From a virus, in the IMG/VR virus record IMGVR_UViG_3300044981_000124, positions 1 through 23,553 of that record: a DNA stretch of 23,553 nt. One strand, given 5' to 3'. Position numbers and translations under genes: made by a program. The first letter of the stretch is position 1. Each line of letters opens with the position of its first letter. The notes below the pieces were generated by a model. It did no database searches. It was not told the DNA's origin and was given only the letters and a program-made list of their open reading frames with translations. Shown piece by piece: positions 6,934 through 14,750 of this stretch.

Positions 6934-8790
6934 ATGGCGCAGAATCTTCAACCCGCTGGACAGAATTCCTTCGGGACAGACAACACGACGCAGCCATTCC
7001 GTGCGCGCAATTTCCTCGATGGTGAACGGTATCGTGAGCTGGATCGTCGACAGAGCTACTACGACTGCAATCAGCACTCGTACAAGCGCTTTGACTTTGA
7101 CGGACGCCTGATCTCGACAGGTGGAGGGATCTCGGTCACACAACCGCTTCTCTCCGCAGAGCGCGCGGCCTACTACGTTCCACTCCGCTCGCGCCGCCCG
7201 TCCAGTCCGTATCGACTCCCGCGTGTGATCGTGAACGCGTTCACCGGGATGGTGTTCGGTGAGGGACGCTTCCCCAACTTCCGGGTGGAGGGAGACGAAG
7301 ACGCGGAGGACTACGTCAAGGCGCTCGTCAAAGCGATGAAGCTGCCCACTCAGATGATTCGCGCACGCAACCTCGGTGGCGCGATGGGCACTGTGGGTGT
7401 CTCATGGTGCTTCCTCAACGGTCGCCCACGCTGCAAGGTGCACAACGCCAAGAACCTCTACGTGCACGAGTGGGAAGATCGTGACGATCACATCCCAAGT
7501 CACGTCACCGAGATGTTCCAGTATTCGAACGGTGATGAGTGGGATCCGATCAAGCGTCGGTACGTCGCGAACATGTACTGGTTCCGGCGCGATTGGACCA
7601 AGAATGTGGACGTGGTGTTCCTACCCGTGAAAGTGGAACCGGGAAAGGATCCCGTCTGGGTGCCCGACGCGTCGAAGAGTCAAGACCACCGCGACAACCT
7701 TATCCACTTCGTGTGGATTCAGAACAAGGCCAACGACGGTATCGACGGATTCCCTGACTATGAGGGGCTCTACGAGAACTTCGACACACTCGACCTTCTA
7801 CTGTCCGTCATCGTTCGAGGTGCAACACTCAACCTCGATCCGACGCTCAAGCTCAAGATGGACCCTGACTTGGTCAATCGCATGGGCGTTCGCAAGGGCT
7901 CAGACAACGCACTGGTCGTCGGTAAGGACGGTGATGCCGACTACCTAGAGCTTGCTGGGCTCAGCCTGAAGGCGGGTATCGAGCTATTCAACGCCAAGCG
8001 TCGTTCGGTGCTCGAAGTCGCTCGTTGCGTGATTCCGGATCCCGATGAGATCACCGCCAACGGTACGTCTTCTGTCGCCATGAAGATGCTCTATGCACCG
8101 ATGCTTGGTGAGGCCGACATTCTTCGCGAGCAGTACGGTGAGCCCATTGCGGAACGTCTACTCGATCCGATGATCACGGTCGCGCGGATTGCTTCGCGCA
8201 GCACGATCATCATCTACGACCAAGACGGCAACGAGAAGGAAGTGCAACAGGAGATCATGCTTCCTCCGAAGACGGTGAGTGAACCCGTCACGGACGAAGA
8301 CACTGGTGCTCCCACGGGTGAGACCACCACCAAGCAAGTCGATCGCGACCCGGGTGAGGGTGGAGAGATCGAACCCGAGTGGGGTCCGTACTTCTCCCCG
8401 ACTCCGGCCGATCAGATGTCACTGGCCACCACGCTATCCACTGCGACGGGTGGTACCGAAGCGTTCATGAGCACGCAGACGGCCACTGAGTTGATGATGG
8501 TTGCGTTTGGTCGCCAAGCTCAGGACGAAGCCACGCGCGTAGCGGGCGAAGCTCAGGTGAAGCAGAAGCAACAAGCCGATATGCTCGCCAGCAACATGGG
8601 TGGACAAGTCGGAGGACCGAAGCAGCTTCCTCCAGGTGCAAAGCCGAAGCCTGGACAACCCGGTAAGCCGGGTGGGAAGCCCGGACAACCTCCACCCATG
8701 AAGCCACCCAAACCCCCGAAGCCGCCGAAGCCGGGTGGAGGTGGCGGTGGATTCGGTGGACCGCCAGATCCGAAGAATGACATGGGGTAA
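6934..8790 (+). CDS. Portal protein
   Basis: A 618-residue protein of the size and layout of phage portal proteins, closest in feel to the SPP1 gp6/DUF1073-like types. Support comes from an N-terminal region with SSPYRLPRVIVNAFTGMVFG, a central HFVWIQNKANDGIDGFPDYE segment followed by EGLYENFDTLDLLLSVIVRG (long stem helix), and SSVAMKMLYAPMLGEADILR, a helical segment common in portals. It would form the dodecameric ring at one capsid vertex through which DNA passes. The last 50 residues are a Pro/Gly/Lys tract with PKPPKPPKPGGGGGG-like repeats, which is unusual and probably flexible. A MuF-like gene follows immediately, the classic partner order. The ribosome binding site is weak. Confidence 0.85.
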   Translation: MAQNLQPAGQNSFGTDNTTQPFRARNFLDGERYRELDRRQSYYDCNQHSYKRFDFDGRLISTGGGISVTQPLLSAERAAYYVPLRSRRPSSPYRLPRVIVNAFTGMVFGEGRFPNFRVEGDEDAEDYVKALVKAMKLPTQMIRARNLGGAMGTVGVSWCFLNGRPRCKVHNAKNLYVHEWEDRDDHIPSHVTEMFQYSNGDEWDPIKRRYVANMYWFRRDWTKNVDVVFLPVKVEPGKDPVWVPDASKSQDHRDNLIHFVWIQNKANDGIDGFPDYEGLYENFDTLDLLLSVIVRGATLNLDPTLKLKMDPDLVNRMGVRKGSDNALVVGKDGDADYLELAGLSLKAGIELFNAKRRSVLEVARCVIPDPDEITANGTSSVAMKMLYAPMLGEADILREQYGEPIAERLLDPMITVARIASRSTIIIYDQDGNEKEVQQEIMLPPKTVSEPVTDEDTGAPTGETTTKQVDRDPGEGGEIEPEWGPYFSPTPADQMSLATTLSTATGGTEAFMSTQTATELMMVAFGRQAQDEATRVAGEAQVKQKQQADMLASNMGGQVGGPKQLPPGAKPKPGQPGKPGGKPGQPPPMKPPKPPKPPKPGGGGGGFGGPPDPKNDMG

Positions 8791-8793
8791 CCC

Positions 8794-9945
8794 GTGGCTC
8801 TGCATCCGAAGGTTGAACGCCTTCTAGGCGTTCGAGCACTGAAGCCTGGTGAGGCTCTGTATGAGCCGATGCACAAGCTCATCGGTGGTAACCGAGAAGA
8901 AGCCGCTCAGTATGCAGAGCAGACGAGTGTTGAACGAGTGGAAGAGCTTCTGAAGAGCAGTGTGGAGGATCTTCAGAAGCGAATCCAAGCGAAGGTGCGT
9001 CATCGCGCTCCCAACGAGACGTTCACGCTCGCTCAGATGAATGCAGCGTTGGCTCAGATCAAAGACACGCTCTTCTGGGTCAACACGGGTCTACGAGACA
9101 TCATGCTCGACATGGCAGACGAAGCCGCCATGCAGTCGGCCGATGACACGCTCCACTATCTTGAGGGGATGGACGAGCTTCATCGTGGGATCGGAACTAC
9201 TCCTATCGCGTTGCGTGAAGCGCGTGTCATGGACAGTGCTGTCGAAGGTGCTCGGTCTAGCGTCCTTCATCGCCTTGCGTCATCGGGTGAACCCGTTGAA
9301 GGTGCCGACGAAGAGCCGCATCCTGCGAAACTTGGCGTGCTCCAACGCTATGGTCTCAACACGATCGATCACTTCGAAGGGGAGATGCGTAAAGGACTGG
9401 TCACGCAAAAGACGTGGTCGGAGATGGAAGACGCGCTCATCAACAAGTCACCTTTCCTCCAAGGAAAGCCGGCGCACTGGGCAAAGCGTATCGTTCGCAC
9501 TGAGGTCATGGGTGCGTACGCACGAAGCTCGTGGGAGACTATTCGCGAAGCGGACACGTTGCTCGGGGACATGACCAAGTTCCTGGTCGCTACGTTCGAC
9601 GATCGCACAGGCTCGGACTCGTACGCAGTTCATGGACAGTGTCGACGTCCAGAGGAAGCATTCGAGTCTTGGTATGGGCTCTATCAACATCCACCGAACC
9701 GTCCGAACGATCGTGAGATCGTAGTGCCTCATCGCATCTCATGGCCCATTCCCGCGGGCATGCGTGCACTCGACAACTCCGCCGTCGCTGCACGGTGGCG
9801 ACTGGAGGGAAATAAGAGGGCTGTTCCTCCGCGACCACTCATGACGACAGTTCCCTTCGCACTCTTCGGGAAGACGCCACCTCCGCAGATCGAACGACAG
9901 CAAGAGGACAGCTCGACAGACGGCAACGAGAATGATACTCCGTAG
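8794..9945 (+). CDS. MuF/SPP1 gp7-like phage head morphogenesis protein
   Basis: A 383-residue protein starting at GTG 8794, three bases after the portal stop. The N-terminal half is helical. Residues about 232-250 carry RIVRTEVMGAYARSSWETI, followed by ATFDDRTGSDSYAVHGQ (about 265-281) and HPPNRPNDREIVVPHR (about 299-314). This is the order R-T-E-x(n), D-x-R-T, H-G-x, H-P seen in Mu F / SPP1 gp7 minor head proteins, which bind the portal and go into the procapsid. The cysteines and final H-P-N-C-R-C motif of the common form are replaced (HPPNRPND), so metal binding seems lost or altered. Its position directly after the portal supports the call. Confidence 0.82.
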   Translation: MALHPKVERLLGVRALKPGEALYEPMHKLIGGNREEAAQYAEQTSVERVEELLKSSVEDLQKRIQAKVRHRAPNETFTLAQMNAALAQIKDTLFWVNTGLRDIMLDMADEAAMQSADDTLHYLEGMDELHRGIGTTPIALREARVMDSAVEGARSSVLHRLASSGEPVEGADEEPHPAKLGVLQRYGLNTIDHFEGEMRKGLVTQKTWSEMEDALINKSPFLQGKPAHWAKRIVRTEVMGAYARSSWETIREADTLLGDMTKFLVATFDDRTGSDSYAVHGQCRRPEEAFESWYGLYQHPPNRPNDREIVVPHRISWPIPAGMRALDNSAVAARWRLEGNKRAVPPRPLMTTVPFALFGKTPPPQIERQQEDSSTDGNENDTP

Positions 9946-9948
9946 AAC

Positions 9949-10170
9949 ATGAGATCGTCGTTCAAGGCGCACCAACCTCCGTCCGTCAACAAGAACGAGA
10001 CGAAGCCGGTCTCCGCTCCACCCGTGGGAAAGGCAATCGTCAACTCCCGAGAGAATGGCGATCCTCTTCCCGACACGTCCACGGACACGCCGGATCATCC
10101 CCCCATCATCAAGTGGCCCAATGCGGGTGGACCGGACGACAAGGGTAAGGGATACAAGAACATGAAGTGA
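9949..10170 (+). CDS. Small hydrophilic protein with KNMK C-terminus
   Basis: A 73-residue low-complexity protein rich in Pro, Lys, Asp and Ser, with no predicted fold, starting three bases after the upstream stop with no clear ribosome binding site. Its last residues GGPDDKGKGYKNMK resemble the end of the next gene product (GSPDERKPFKSMK), suggesting related small proteins or a shared C-terminal tag. Its TGA lies inside the first copy of a perfect palindrome. The function is unknown; the position between MuF-like and scaffold genes suggests a minor head component. Confidence 0.55.
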   Translation: MRSSFKAHQPPSVNKNETKPVSAPPVGKAIVNSRENGDPLPDTSTDTPDHPPIIKWPNAGGPDDKGKGYKNMK

Positions 10171-10190
10171 CGGATCGCGCGATCCGTCAC
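10167..10190. repeat. Perfect palindrome, copy 1
   Basis: A 24-bp perfect palindrome with half-site GTGACGGATCGC. It includes the TGA of the upstream gene and lies about 37 nt before the next ATG. The inner 22 bp plus three following bases (25 nt in all) recur exactly at 22410-22434. As RNA it would form a stable hairpin; as DNA it would be a symmetric protein-binding site. There is no T tract, so a standard intrinsic terminator is unlikely. Confidence 0.85.
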
Positions 10191-10227
10191 CCATCGCAGC
10201 AACACAACCAATAGGAGACGCATCATC

Positions 10228-10563
10228 ATGGCTCAATCGGGTAAGGCTTCTACGGACAAGGCTGCAACTCCGTTCTCGACGCGTGATGGGAAGCCGACTG
10301 GTCAGGGCACGGGCGCTTCGGGTGGACATGACTTCCTCACTAATCCGAAGGGAACCAGCACCGGCAGTGGTGGACGCGACTTCACCAAGGAGAACCGTCC
10401 GCAGACAGGGATGAAGGACGGTAACCCGCCCAACCCCGACCAGATGCCGGCGGGTGGGAAGATCCTCAAGGCCGATCCTGGTCCCGTCAGCAAGACGGCC
10501 AAGGGCAACGGGATGGTCACGGGGTCGCCCGACGAGCGCAAACCCTTCAAGAGCATGAAGTAA
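10228..10563 (+). CDS. Low-complexity Gly/Lys/Pro-rich small protein
   Basis: A 111-residue hydrophilic protein with almost no hydrophobic core (GTGASGGHDFLTNPKG, TSTGSGGRDFTKENRP), containing an imperfect G-x-D-F-x-x repeat and ending GSPDERKPFKSMK. A good AGGAG lies 8 nt or so before ATG 10228. The similar C-terminus in the preceding small protein suggests a common partner or duplication. Likely disordered; possibly an abundant head-associated protein. No family recognised. Confidence 0.68.
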   Translation: MAQSGKASTDKAATPFSTRDGKPTGQGTGASGGHDFLTNPKGTSTGSGGRDFTKENRPQTGMKDGNPPNPDQMPAGGKILKADPGPVSKTAKGNGMVTGSPDERKPFKSMK

Positions 10564-10569
10564 CCCTCG

Positions 10570-10980
10570 ATGGGACTTCAGGCACAACTCAACGCGGTCC
10601 TCACGTCGGGTCCGTCCTCCGTTTCGGATCAGCAATTCCCGAGCGGAGTACAGACCATCACGTTTGGACTCAACCCGTCGCAGAAACAGTATGCGGTGGC
10701 GACCGGCGCAGTCGTGAACCTGAATTCTCCATCGTCACCTGTTTCGATCGACTCCATCGGAACGGGTGGACAAGTGACCCAAGCGGTCACGTTCTACGCG
10801 CGCGTCACTTCACCCATGGTGATGGTGCTCACTCAGACCAATCCGGCGGGTGGAACCGTCACCGCAACCATCGAGCTGGGTGGAGCGTTCCTCTGCGAGT
10901 TCCCGCTCAACGGTCCACTCATCGGGGTCACCGTTCAGGGATCTGGACCCTTCGAATACTGGGCTGCCGGACTCCAGTAA
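10570..10980 (+). CDS. Beta-rich protein, possible head decoration or structural protein
   Basis: A 136-residue protein built of beta-type segments (VQTITFGLNPSQKQYAVATG, VTFYARVTSPMVMVLTQTNP, GTVTATIELGGAFLCEFPLN) and ending in FEYWAAGLQ. It has no charged clusters, signal peptide or catalytic motif. It starts 6 nt after the previous stop with no strong ribosome binding site, consistent with translational coupling. Size and composition are compatible with a capsid decoration or stabilisation protein, but this is by composition and position only. Confidence 0.62.
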   Translation: MGLQAQLNAVLTSGPSSVSDQQFPSGVQTITFGLNPSQKQYAVATGAVVNLNSPSSPVSIDSIGTGGQVTQAVTFYARVTSPMVMVLTQTNPAGGTVTATIELGGAFLCEFPLNGPLIGVTVQGSGPFEYWAAGLQ

Positions 10981-11010
10981 CAAATTCCCGTTTGCACCAA
11001 ACAAGAGTGA

Positions 11011-11016
11011 TATAAA
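11011..11016 (+). promoter_or_regulatory. Possible -10 element (TATAAA) upstream of structural gene
   Basis: The 60-nt gap between 10980 and 11041 is locally AT-rich and contains TATAAA about 25 nt before the ATG. The only -35-like candidate (TTGCAC at 10992) has a 13-nt spacer, too short for the standard sigma70 class. It may be a weak or phage-specific late promoter, or just leader sequence. AGGGAGA at 11027-11033 is the ribosome binding site. Confidence 0.25.
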
Positions 11017-11040
11017 GCCGAGTCATAGGGAGAACGACAA

Positions 11041-11760
11041 ATGACGATCACGACTCTTTCGACCGCGGGCGTCGCGGCTCTCAACGGTGCAAACGCGAAC
11101 CAGATCGCCGACGAGCTGCGCGCCATGGCGTTCGGGTCGTTCCTGCGCTCGATGCCGATTCCCCTCCGGAACCAGGCACCGCTTGCGGCGGGTGCCAGTC
11201 TGTATGACTTGGCGACGCTCAGCGCGATCGTCCTTCCCGACGACGCGAAGGCCAACACGATCTTTCGCGCCTACGGACGTGCGGCGGGTTCGGCAACTCC
11301 GGGTGACATCACCCTGAAGACGGCCATCGGCGCCGCTTCTCCGTACACCACCCCGACGACGGGAACCATCGCGGTTTCTCCGAGCGGCAACATCGTGCTC
11401 TTGGGCACGGACCTCTACACCAACGTGGACGTCCTGTACCTCCCCGAAAAGTACGACACTGTGGAGCTGACGCTTTCGGTAGCGTCCAACAACCTGACCA
11501 TTCCGGCGTCCCTGGTCACTCAGGGCGTCGTGTTCCTGTTGGAGGCTCAAGCCACCATTGGAACGGTCACAGGACAGAACATCGTCATCGCGCCGGGCTC
11601 CGCGCCGGGTACCACAAAGCAAGCAAACCTCAACTTGGCCAAGAGCTTGGTTCAGTTCCTCCCCGCCGACGCGGTTACGCAGGCGCGTGTCAAGCTCGGC
11701 GTCGCCAGCGCGATCGATCAGAACGCGTTCTTCGAGGCTGCCCAAGTCTTCATGCCGTGA
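11041..11760 (+). CDS. Putative virion structural protein
   Basis: A 239-residue protein, mostly small residues and beta-type segments with an N-terminal helical part (ANANQIADELRAMAFGSFLRS) and a helical C-terminus (QARVKLGVASAIDQNAFFEA). It has its own good ribosome binding site (AGGGAGA) and is followed at once by a strong intrinsic terminator, so it is the last gene of a transcription unit, which would suit an abundant product. No cysteine, no signal peptide, no family recognised. It could be a decoration or minor capsid protein. Confidence 0.68.
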   Translation: MTITTLSTAGVAALNGANANQIADELRAMAFGSFLRSMPIPLRNQAPLAAGASLYDLATLSAIVLPDDAKANTIFRAYGRAAGSATPGDITLKTAIGAASPYTTPTTGTIAVSPSGNIVLLGTDLYTNVDVLYLPEKYDTVELTLSVASNNLTIPASLVTQGVVFLLEAQATIGTVTGQNIVIAPGSAPGTTKQANLNLAKSLVQFLPADAVTQARVKLGVASAIDQNAFFEAAQVFMP

Positions 11761-11774
11761 TCTGAACCTGGAAT

Positions 11775-11810
11775 GGGGGACACCTTACGGGGTGTCCCCC
11801 TTTGATCTTT
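11775..11810 (+). terminator. Strong intrinsic terminator
   Basis: GGGGGACACC (11775-11784) pairs perfectly with GGTGTCCCCC (11791-11800) around a 6-nt loop, followed by TTTGATCTTT. It lies 14 nt after the stop of the structural gene and before the scaffold ribosome binding site, separating the portal-side unit from the scaffold/capsid unit. A promoter for the scaffold would then be expected close by or read-through must occur. Confidence 0.88.
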
Positions 11811-11823
11811 CTGGAGGCGCGCT

Positions 11824-12672
11824 ATGTCAGGTAAAGCAGACGAGACGGTTGAAACCAAGGTCACTCCGAAGACCGAGGAAGTTGTTGTTCCGAAGGTTGA
11901 GCCGAAGGTCACTCCGAAGGTCGAGACCAAGACCGAACCGGAGACCAAGACCGAGCCGAACAACAAGCTCAAGCGAGCGCAGATCTCGATCGAGGACGAG
12001 ATTCCGGAGGACGCGGAGCTTCTGGAACTGTCCAAGACGGCGCTCAACAGTCGCCTGAAGCGTCACACTTCGCGAGAGCTGCGCGAGCGATTCGGCACCG
12101 ACGACACTGCTGAGATCAAGAAGAAGCTCGATCGACTCACGGCGCTCGAAGCCGAAGAGGAGACCCGTAAGCGCGAGGCGATGAGTGAGAAGGAGCGGCT
12201 CGAAGCCGATCTTCGCCAAGCACAGACACGTGAGGAAGAGCTGAACCGCCGTCTCCGCATGGCGGACAACGAGCGCGTGGTCAATCGCGAGGACACTCGC
12301 ATCACGAAGATCGCTCACAAGCACATCGAGCAAGACGAAGACACCACCGAGGTCGTCTTCCGGCGCTTCGCGACGTTCCTCAAGTCGGAGTACAGTGAGG
12401 AGCTGAAGGACCCCAACTTCAACGTCCCCGACAAGGAGATCGACAAGTGGTTCAAGGAGTATGCAAAGGAACATCCCAAGCATGCTCGTGAAGCCAAGTC
12501 GCAAGTCGAGAAGGTCCCTCTCAACAACGGGGCTCAGGGTAGCAACAACACGCCTTCGGCGGAGAACAAGAGTGGCACCAGTCAGGCCACCAACTTCTCT
12601 CCATCAGGCCCCAACGCAATGTCTCGGCAAGACGCCAAGGCGGCGGCTGGGAAGCTCGGTTACAACTGGTAG
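11824..12672 (+). CDS. Capsid scaffolding protein
   Basis: A 282-residue highly charged protein directly before the major capsid gene, the usual place of the scaffold. Residues about 10-47 are a Lys/Glu/Pro/Thr repeat region (KVTPK, KVEPK, KVTPK, KVETK, then TEPETKTEP); the matching DNA has a 15-nt direct repeat AAGGTCACTCCGAAG. Residues about 98-160 are a strong coiled coil (LEAEEETRKREAMSEKERLE and onward). The C-terminus is a polar linker ending MSRQDAKAAAGKLGYNW, a likely coat-binding tail. It would line the procapsid interior and leave before or during packaging. No protease domain is fused to it. GGAGG at 11813-11817 supports the ATG. Confidence 0.8.
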   Translation: MSGKADETVETKVTPKTEEVVVPKVEPKVTPKVETKTEPETKTEPNNKLKRAQISIEDEIPEDAELLELSKTALNSRLKRHTSRELRERFGTDDTAEIKKKLDRLTALEAEEETRKREAMSEKERLEADLRQAQTREEELNRRLRMADNERVVNREDTRITKIAHKHIEQDEDTTEVVFRRFATFLKSEYSEELKDPNFNVPDKEIDKWFKEYAKEHPKHAREAKSQVEKVPLNNGAQGSNNTPSAENKSGTSQATNFSPSGPNAMSRQDAKAAAGKLGYNW

Positions 12673-12876
12673 TGGACCAATTCAACTTTTCACTGTAGAG
12701 ATCGAGAAGTAGTAAAGAGACACGCATCTCCCACTACGCGGACACACCCGGCGGCAACAGGGTGGAACGGGAGAAGGTGGATCTGAACCGGTAAACGGAT
12801 TCGGTCATTCGGTGAGTCATGGCGACTCCCGAAACACTTTCAACTCTCACCCCGTTCCACCACTGAGGACACCCAC
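12673..12876 (+). promoter_or_regulatory. Structured 204-nt leader of the major capsid gene
   Basis: This is the longest gene-free gap in the window. It holds an 11-bp perfect inverted repeat GGTGGAACGGG (12761-12771) / CCCGTTCCACC (12851-12861) whose closing would enclose about 80 nt. Inside are a small hairpin GAGTC-ATGGC-GACTC flanked by CGG/CCG near 12811-12830, and a tandem ATTCGGT pair (12799, 12807). An AT-rich patch near 12680-12716 includes TTTTCA and TAGTAA with a 17-nt spacer, a weak sigma70-like candidate. A promoter plus a structured 5' leader controlling capsid expression is plausible but unproven. GAGGA before 12877 is the ribosome binding site. Confidence 0.45.
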
Positions 12877-14271
12877 ATGGCAGGCCCCGGCATTTTCCTG
12901 GGAGTACCGGCAACCGTCGTCTCCCTCAACCAGCAAGGTCTCTTGGAGCGTGCGTTCCACGACGGCCTGTATCCCAACCTCGCATTCCGCGCGGAAGCGA
13001 TGCCCGAGGAGTGGCCGGCGAACACCGGACAGCAACTCTACATCACGCGCCCGGGATTGCTTCCCGCGATCACGACGCCACTGTCTCCCGGCGTCGATCC
13101 GATCCCGCAAGCTCTCCAGTTCGAGCAGTGGATCGCTTCACTGAACCAGTTCGGTGGAACGATCGACACCAACATGCCGACGAGCACGGTGGCCATGGCC
13201 AACCTGTTCCTCCGCAACCTACACCAGCTTGGACTCCAAGCGGGACAGTCGATCAACCAGATCGCCCGCAACGCGATGTTCCAGGCGTACATCTCGGGAC
13301 AGACGGTCACGCTCACCGCGATCCTCTCGACGGACACCACGCTGCGCGTCGTATCGCTCAACGGGTTCACCGACGTCGTGATCCCGGGTTCGAACGTGCC
13401 TCCCCAGCCGGTGTCCACAACGTTCCCGCTGCCCATCACGATTGCTGGTGTTACCTCGGCAAGCGTCGTCGGGTACATTCAAGACAACCCAGCCGACGCA
13501 AATGCGTCAGGTACGCTTCTTCTCTCCGCTCAGGTGGGAACGGCGTACGCGACGACTCGCAACTCGGTCAAGAGCGCCTACGCACCGAACGTCATCCGTT
13601 CGGCCGCGGGTACCTCGGTCGACGCGATCAGCTCGTCGGACACCTTCACCTTGCAGCAAGCGATCAACGCGGTGGCGTTCCTCCGTCGCGCGAACGTTCA
13701 GCCGCACGATGATGGCTTCTACCACGCGCACATCTCGCCGCTCATCAACGCCCAGCTCTTCGCGGATCCCGTGTTTCAGCGGCTCAACCAGAGCTTGCCC
13801 GAGCACGTGATCTACAAGGAGGGCTTCCTCGGCTACATGGCCGGCATCATGTTCATCATGAACACGGAGTCTCCGGAGTCATTCAACACCGGTAACCTCG
13901 TGGCCACGGCATCGTCGGGTGTCTACGCTTCCGGAATCGGCGGCGAGGTCACCAACGGAGCTGGCGTGAACATCGGTCGCGTCATCATCACCGGCAAGGG
14001 TGCGGTCTACGAGAAGTACCTCGACGAGTCCGCGTACGTCACCGAGGCCGGCACGACGGGCAAGATCGGGGAGTTCGATGTCATCAACAACGGCATCAAC
14101 ATCCTGACCGAGCGCATCCGGCTCATCATGCGGTCGCCCCAAGACCGCTTGCAGCAAGTCGTGGGCTCGACGTGGAGCATCTCCACCTCGTTCCCCATCC
14201 CGAGCGACATCACCGCTCCCTCCGGACCTCAGCGCTACAAGCGCGCCGTCGTTCTGGAGTGCGCGATCTAA
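12877..14271 (+). CDS. Major capsid protein
   Basis: A 464-residue protein directly after the scaffold gene, with the size and features of HK97-fold coat proteins: an N-terminal arm (LLERAFHDGLYPNLAFRAEA), an extended E-loop-like region, long helical spine segments (VAMANLFLRNLHQLGLQAGQ; TFTLQQAINAVAFLRRANVQ), and a beta-rich C-terminal part with GAVYEKYLDESAYVTE and ILTERIRLIMRSPQDRLQQV. A Thr/Ser/Val-rich stretch at about 145-225 may be an inserted surface domain, as in P22-type coats. The style recalls N4 gp56-like coats, but I cannot fix the family. No cleavable delta domain is evident. It has its own long leader and a hairpin after it, as expected for the most highly made virion protein. 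Confidence 0.85.
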   Translation: MAGPGIFLGVPATVVSLNQQGLLERAFHDGLYPNLAFRAEAMPEEWPANTGQQLYITRPGLLPAITTPLSPGVDPIPQALQFEQWIASLNQFGGTIDTNMPTSTVAMANLFLRNLHQLGLQAGQSINQIARNAMFQAYISGQTVTLTAILSTDTTLRVVSLNGFTDVVIPGSNVPPQPVSTTFPLPITIAGVTSASVVGYIQDNPADANASGTLLLSAQVGTAYATTRNSVKSAYAPNVIRSAAGTSVDAISSSDTFTLQQAINAVAFLRRANVQPHDDGFYHAHISPLINAQLFADPVFQRLNQSLPEHVIYKEGFLGYMAGIMFIMNTESPESFNTGNLVATASSGVYASGIGGEVTNGAGVNIGRVIITGKGAVYEKYLDESAYVTEAGTTGKIGEFDVINNGINILTERIRLIMRSPQDRLQQVVGSTWSISTSFPIPSDITAPSGPQRYKRAVVLECAI

Positions 14272-14291
14272 GTCGTCCAGTTCCCCAACTG

Positions 14292-14324
14292 CGTGCGTGA
14301 GGGTGGCGATAGCTCTCACGCACG
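14292..14324 (+). terminator. Hairpin after the major capsid gene
   Basis: CGTGCGTGAG (14292-14301) pairs perfectly with CTCACGCACG (14315-14324) around a 13-nt loop, 20 nt after the capsid stop. The following bases (TGGTAGGGTTTC) have only a short T run, so it may be a partial terminator, pause or a 3' mRNA-stabilising structure that raises capsid mRNA over downstream genes. Confidence 0.6.
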
Positions 14325-14357
14325 TGGTAGGGTTTCTCAGAACTGGAGGCAACGATC

Positions 14358-14747
14358 ATGCGAAACGTAGTGAAGAGAGACGGCGCAACTTCTTCAACGA
14401 CCAAGTCCGACGTGGCAGTACCGGACAAGGCTCCCATTCCCGGTGGAGCGAGTGGGCAACCGGACGATCCGTTTGGGGATCGCAACGCACCCAGCACCAA
14501 GATTCACGGACTCGCGGACATCGCACCCGCACGCGCGGAGTTGAAAGTGTCTAGACCCGCTCGGCGGTTCCAAGTCGTCGGCGGTCCCGAGTCGGTGATG
14601 TGGGAAGGTGGCCGCGTGCGAATGAACCACGGCAAGATCTATCCCGAGACGGCCACCGACATCGAGTTCCTTCGGAAGCAAGGTGTCATCTTCCAAGAGC
14701 TGGTCGATGAGCCCGTGCAGACTGAGGCCGCACCTAGCGAGGTGTGA
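14358..14747 (+). CDS. Unknown protein after the capsid gene, possible head-closure component
   Basis: A 129-residue protein. The first 60 residues are polar and Pro/Gly/Ser-rich (probably disordered). The rest is a compact basic domain with RRFQVVGGPESVMWEGGRVR followed by ATDIEFLRKQGVIFQEL. GGAGG lies well placed before ATG 14358. It follows the capsid hairpin and is spaced three bases from the next gene, so the two are probably co-translated. Position suggests a neck, connector or decoration role; no family is recognised. Confidence 0.65.
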   Translation: MRNVVKRDGATSSTTKSDVAVPDKAPIPGGASGQPDDPFGDRNAPSTKIHGLADIAPARAELKVSRPARRFQVVGGPESVMWEGGRVRMNHGKIYPETATDIEFLRKQGVIFQELVDEPVQTEAAPSEV

Positions 14748-14750
14748 TCA

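Noticed and set aside
9739-10635. Antisense ORF of 298 codons across the head morphogenesis and small-protein genes.
   Set aside because: It crosses several well-supported + strand genes and has Arg/Leu-rich composition typical of reverse-strand shadows in GC-rich DNA.
11860-11960. Direct repeats of about 15 nt considered as a CRISPR-like or tandem DNA repeat.
   Set aside because: They are in frame with the Lys/Glu/Pro/Thr repeat of the scaffold N-terminus and vary as coding sequence; no spacers of regular length.
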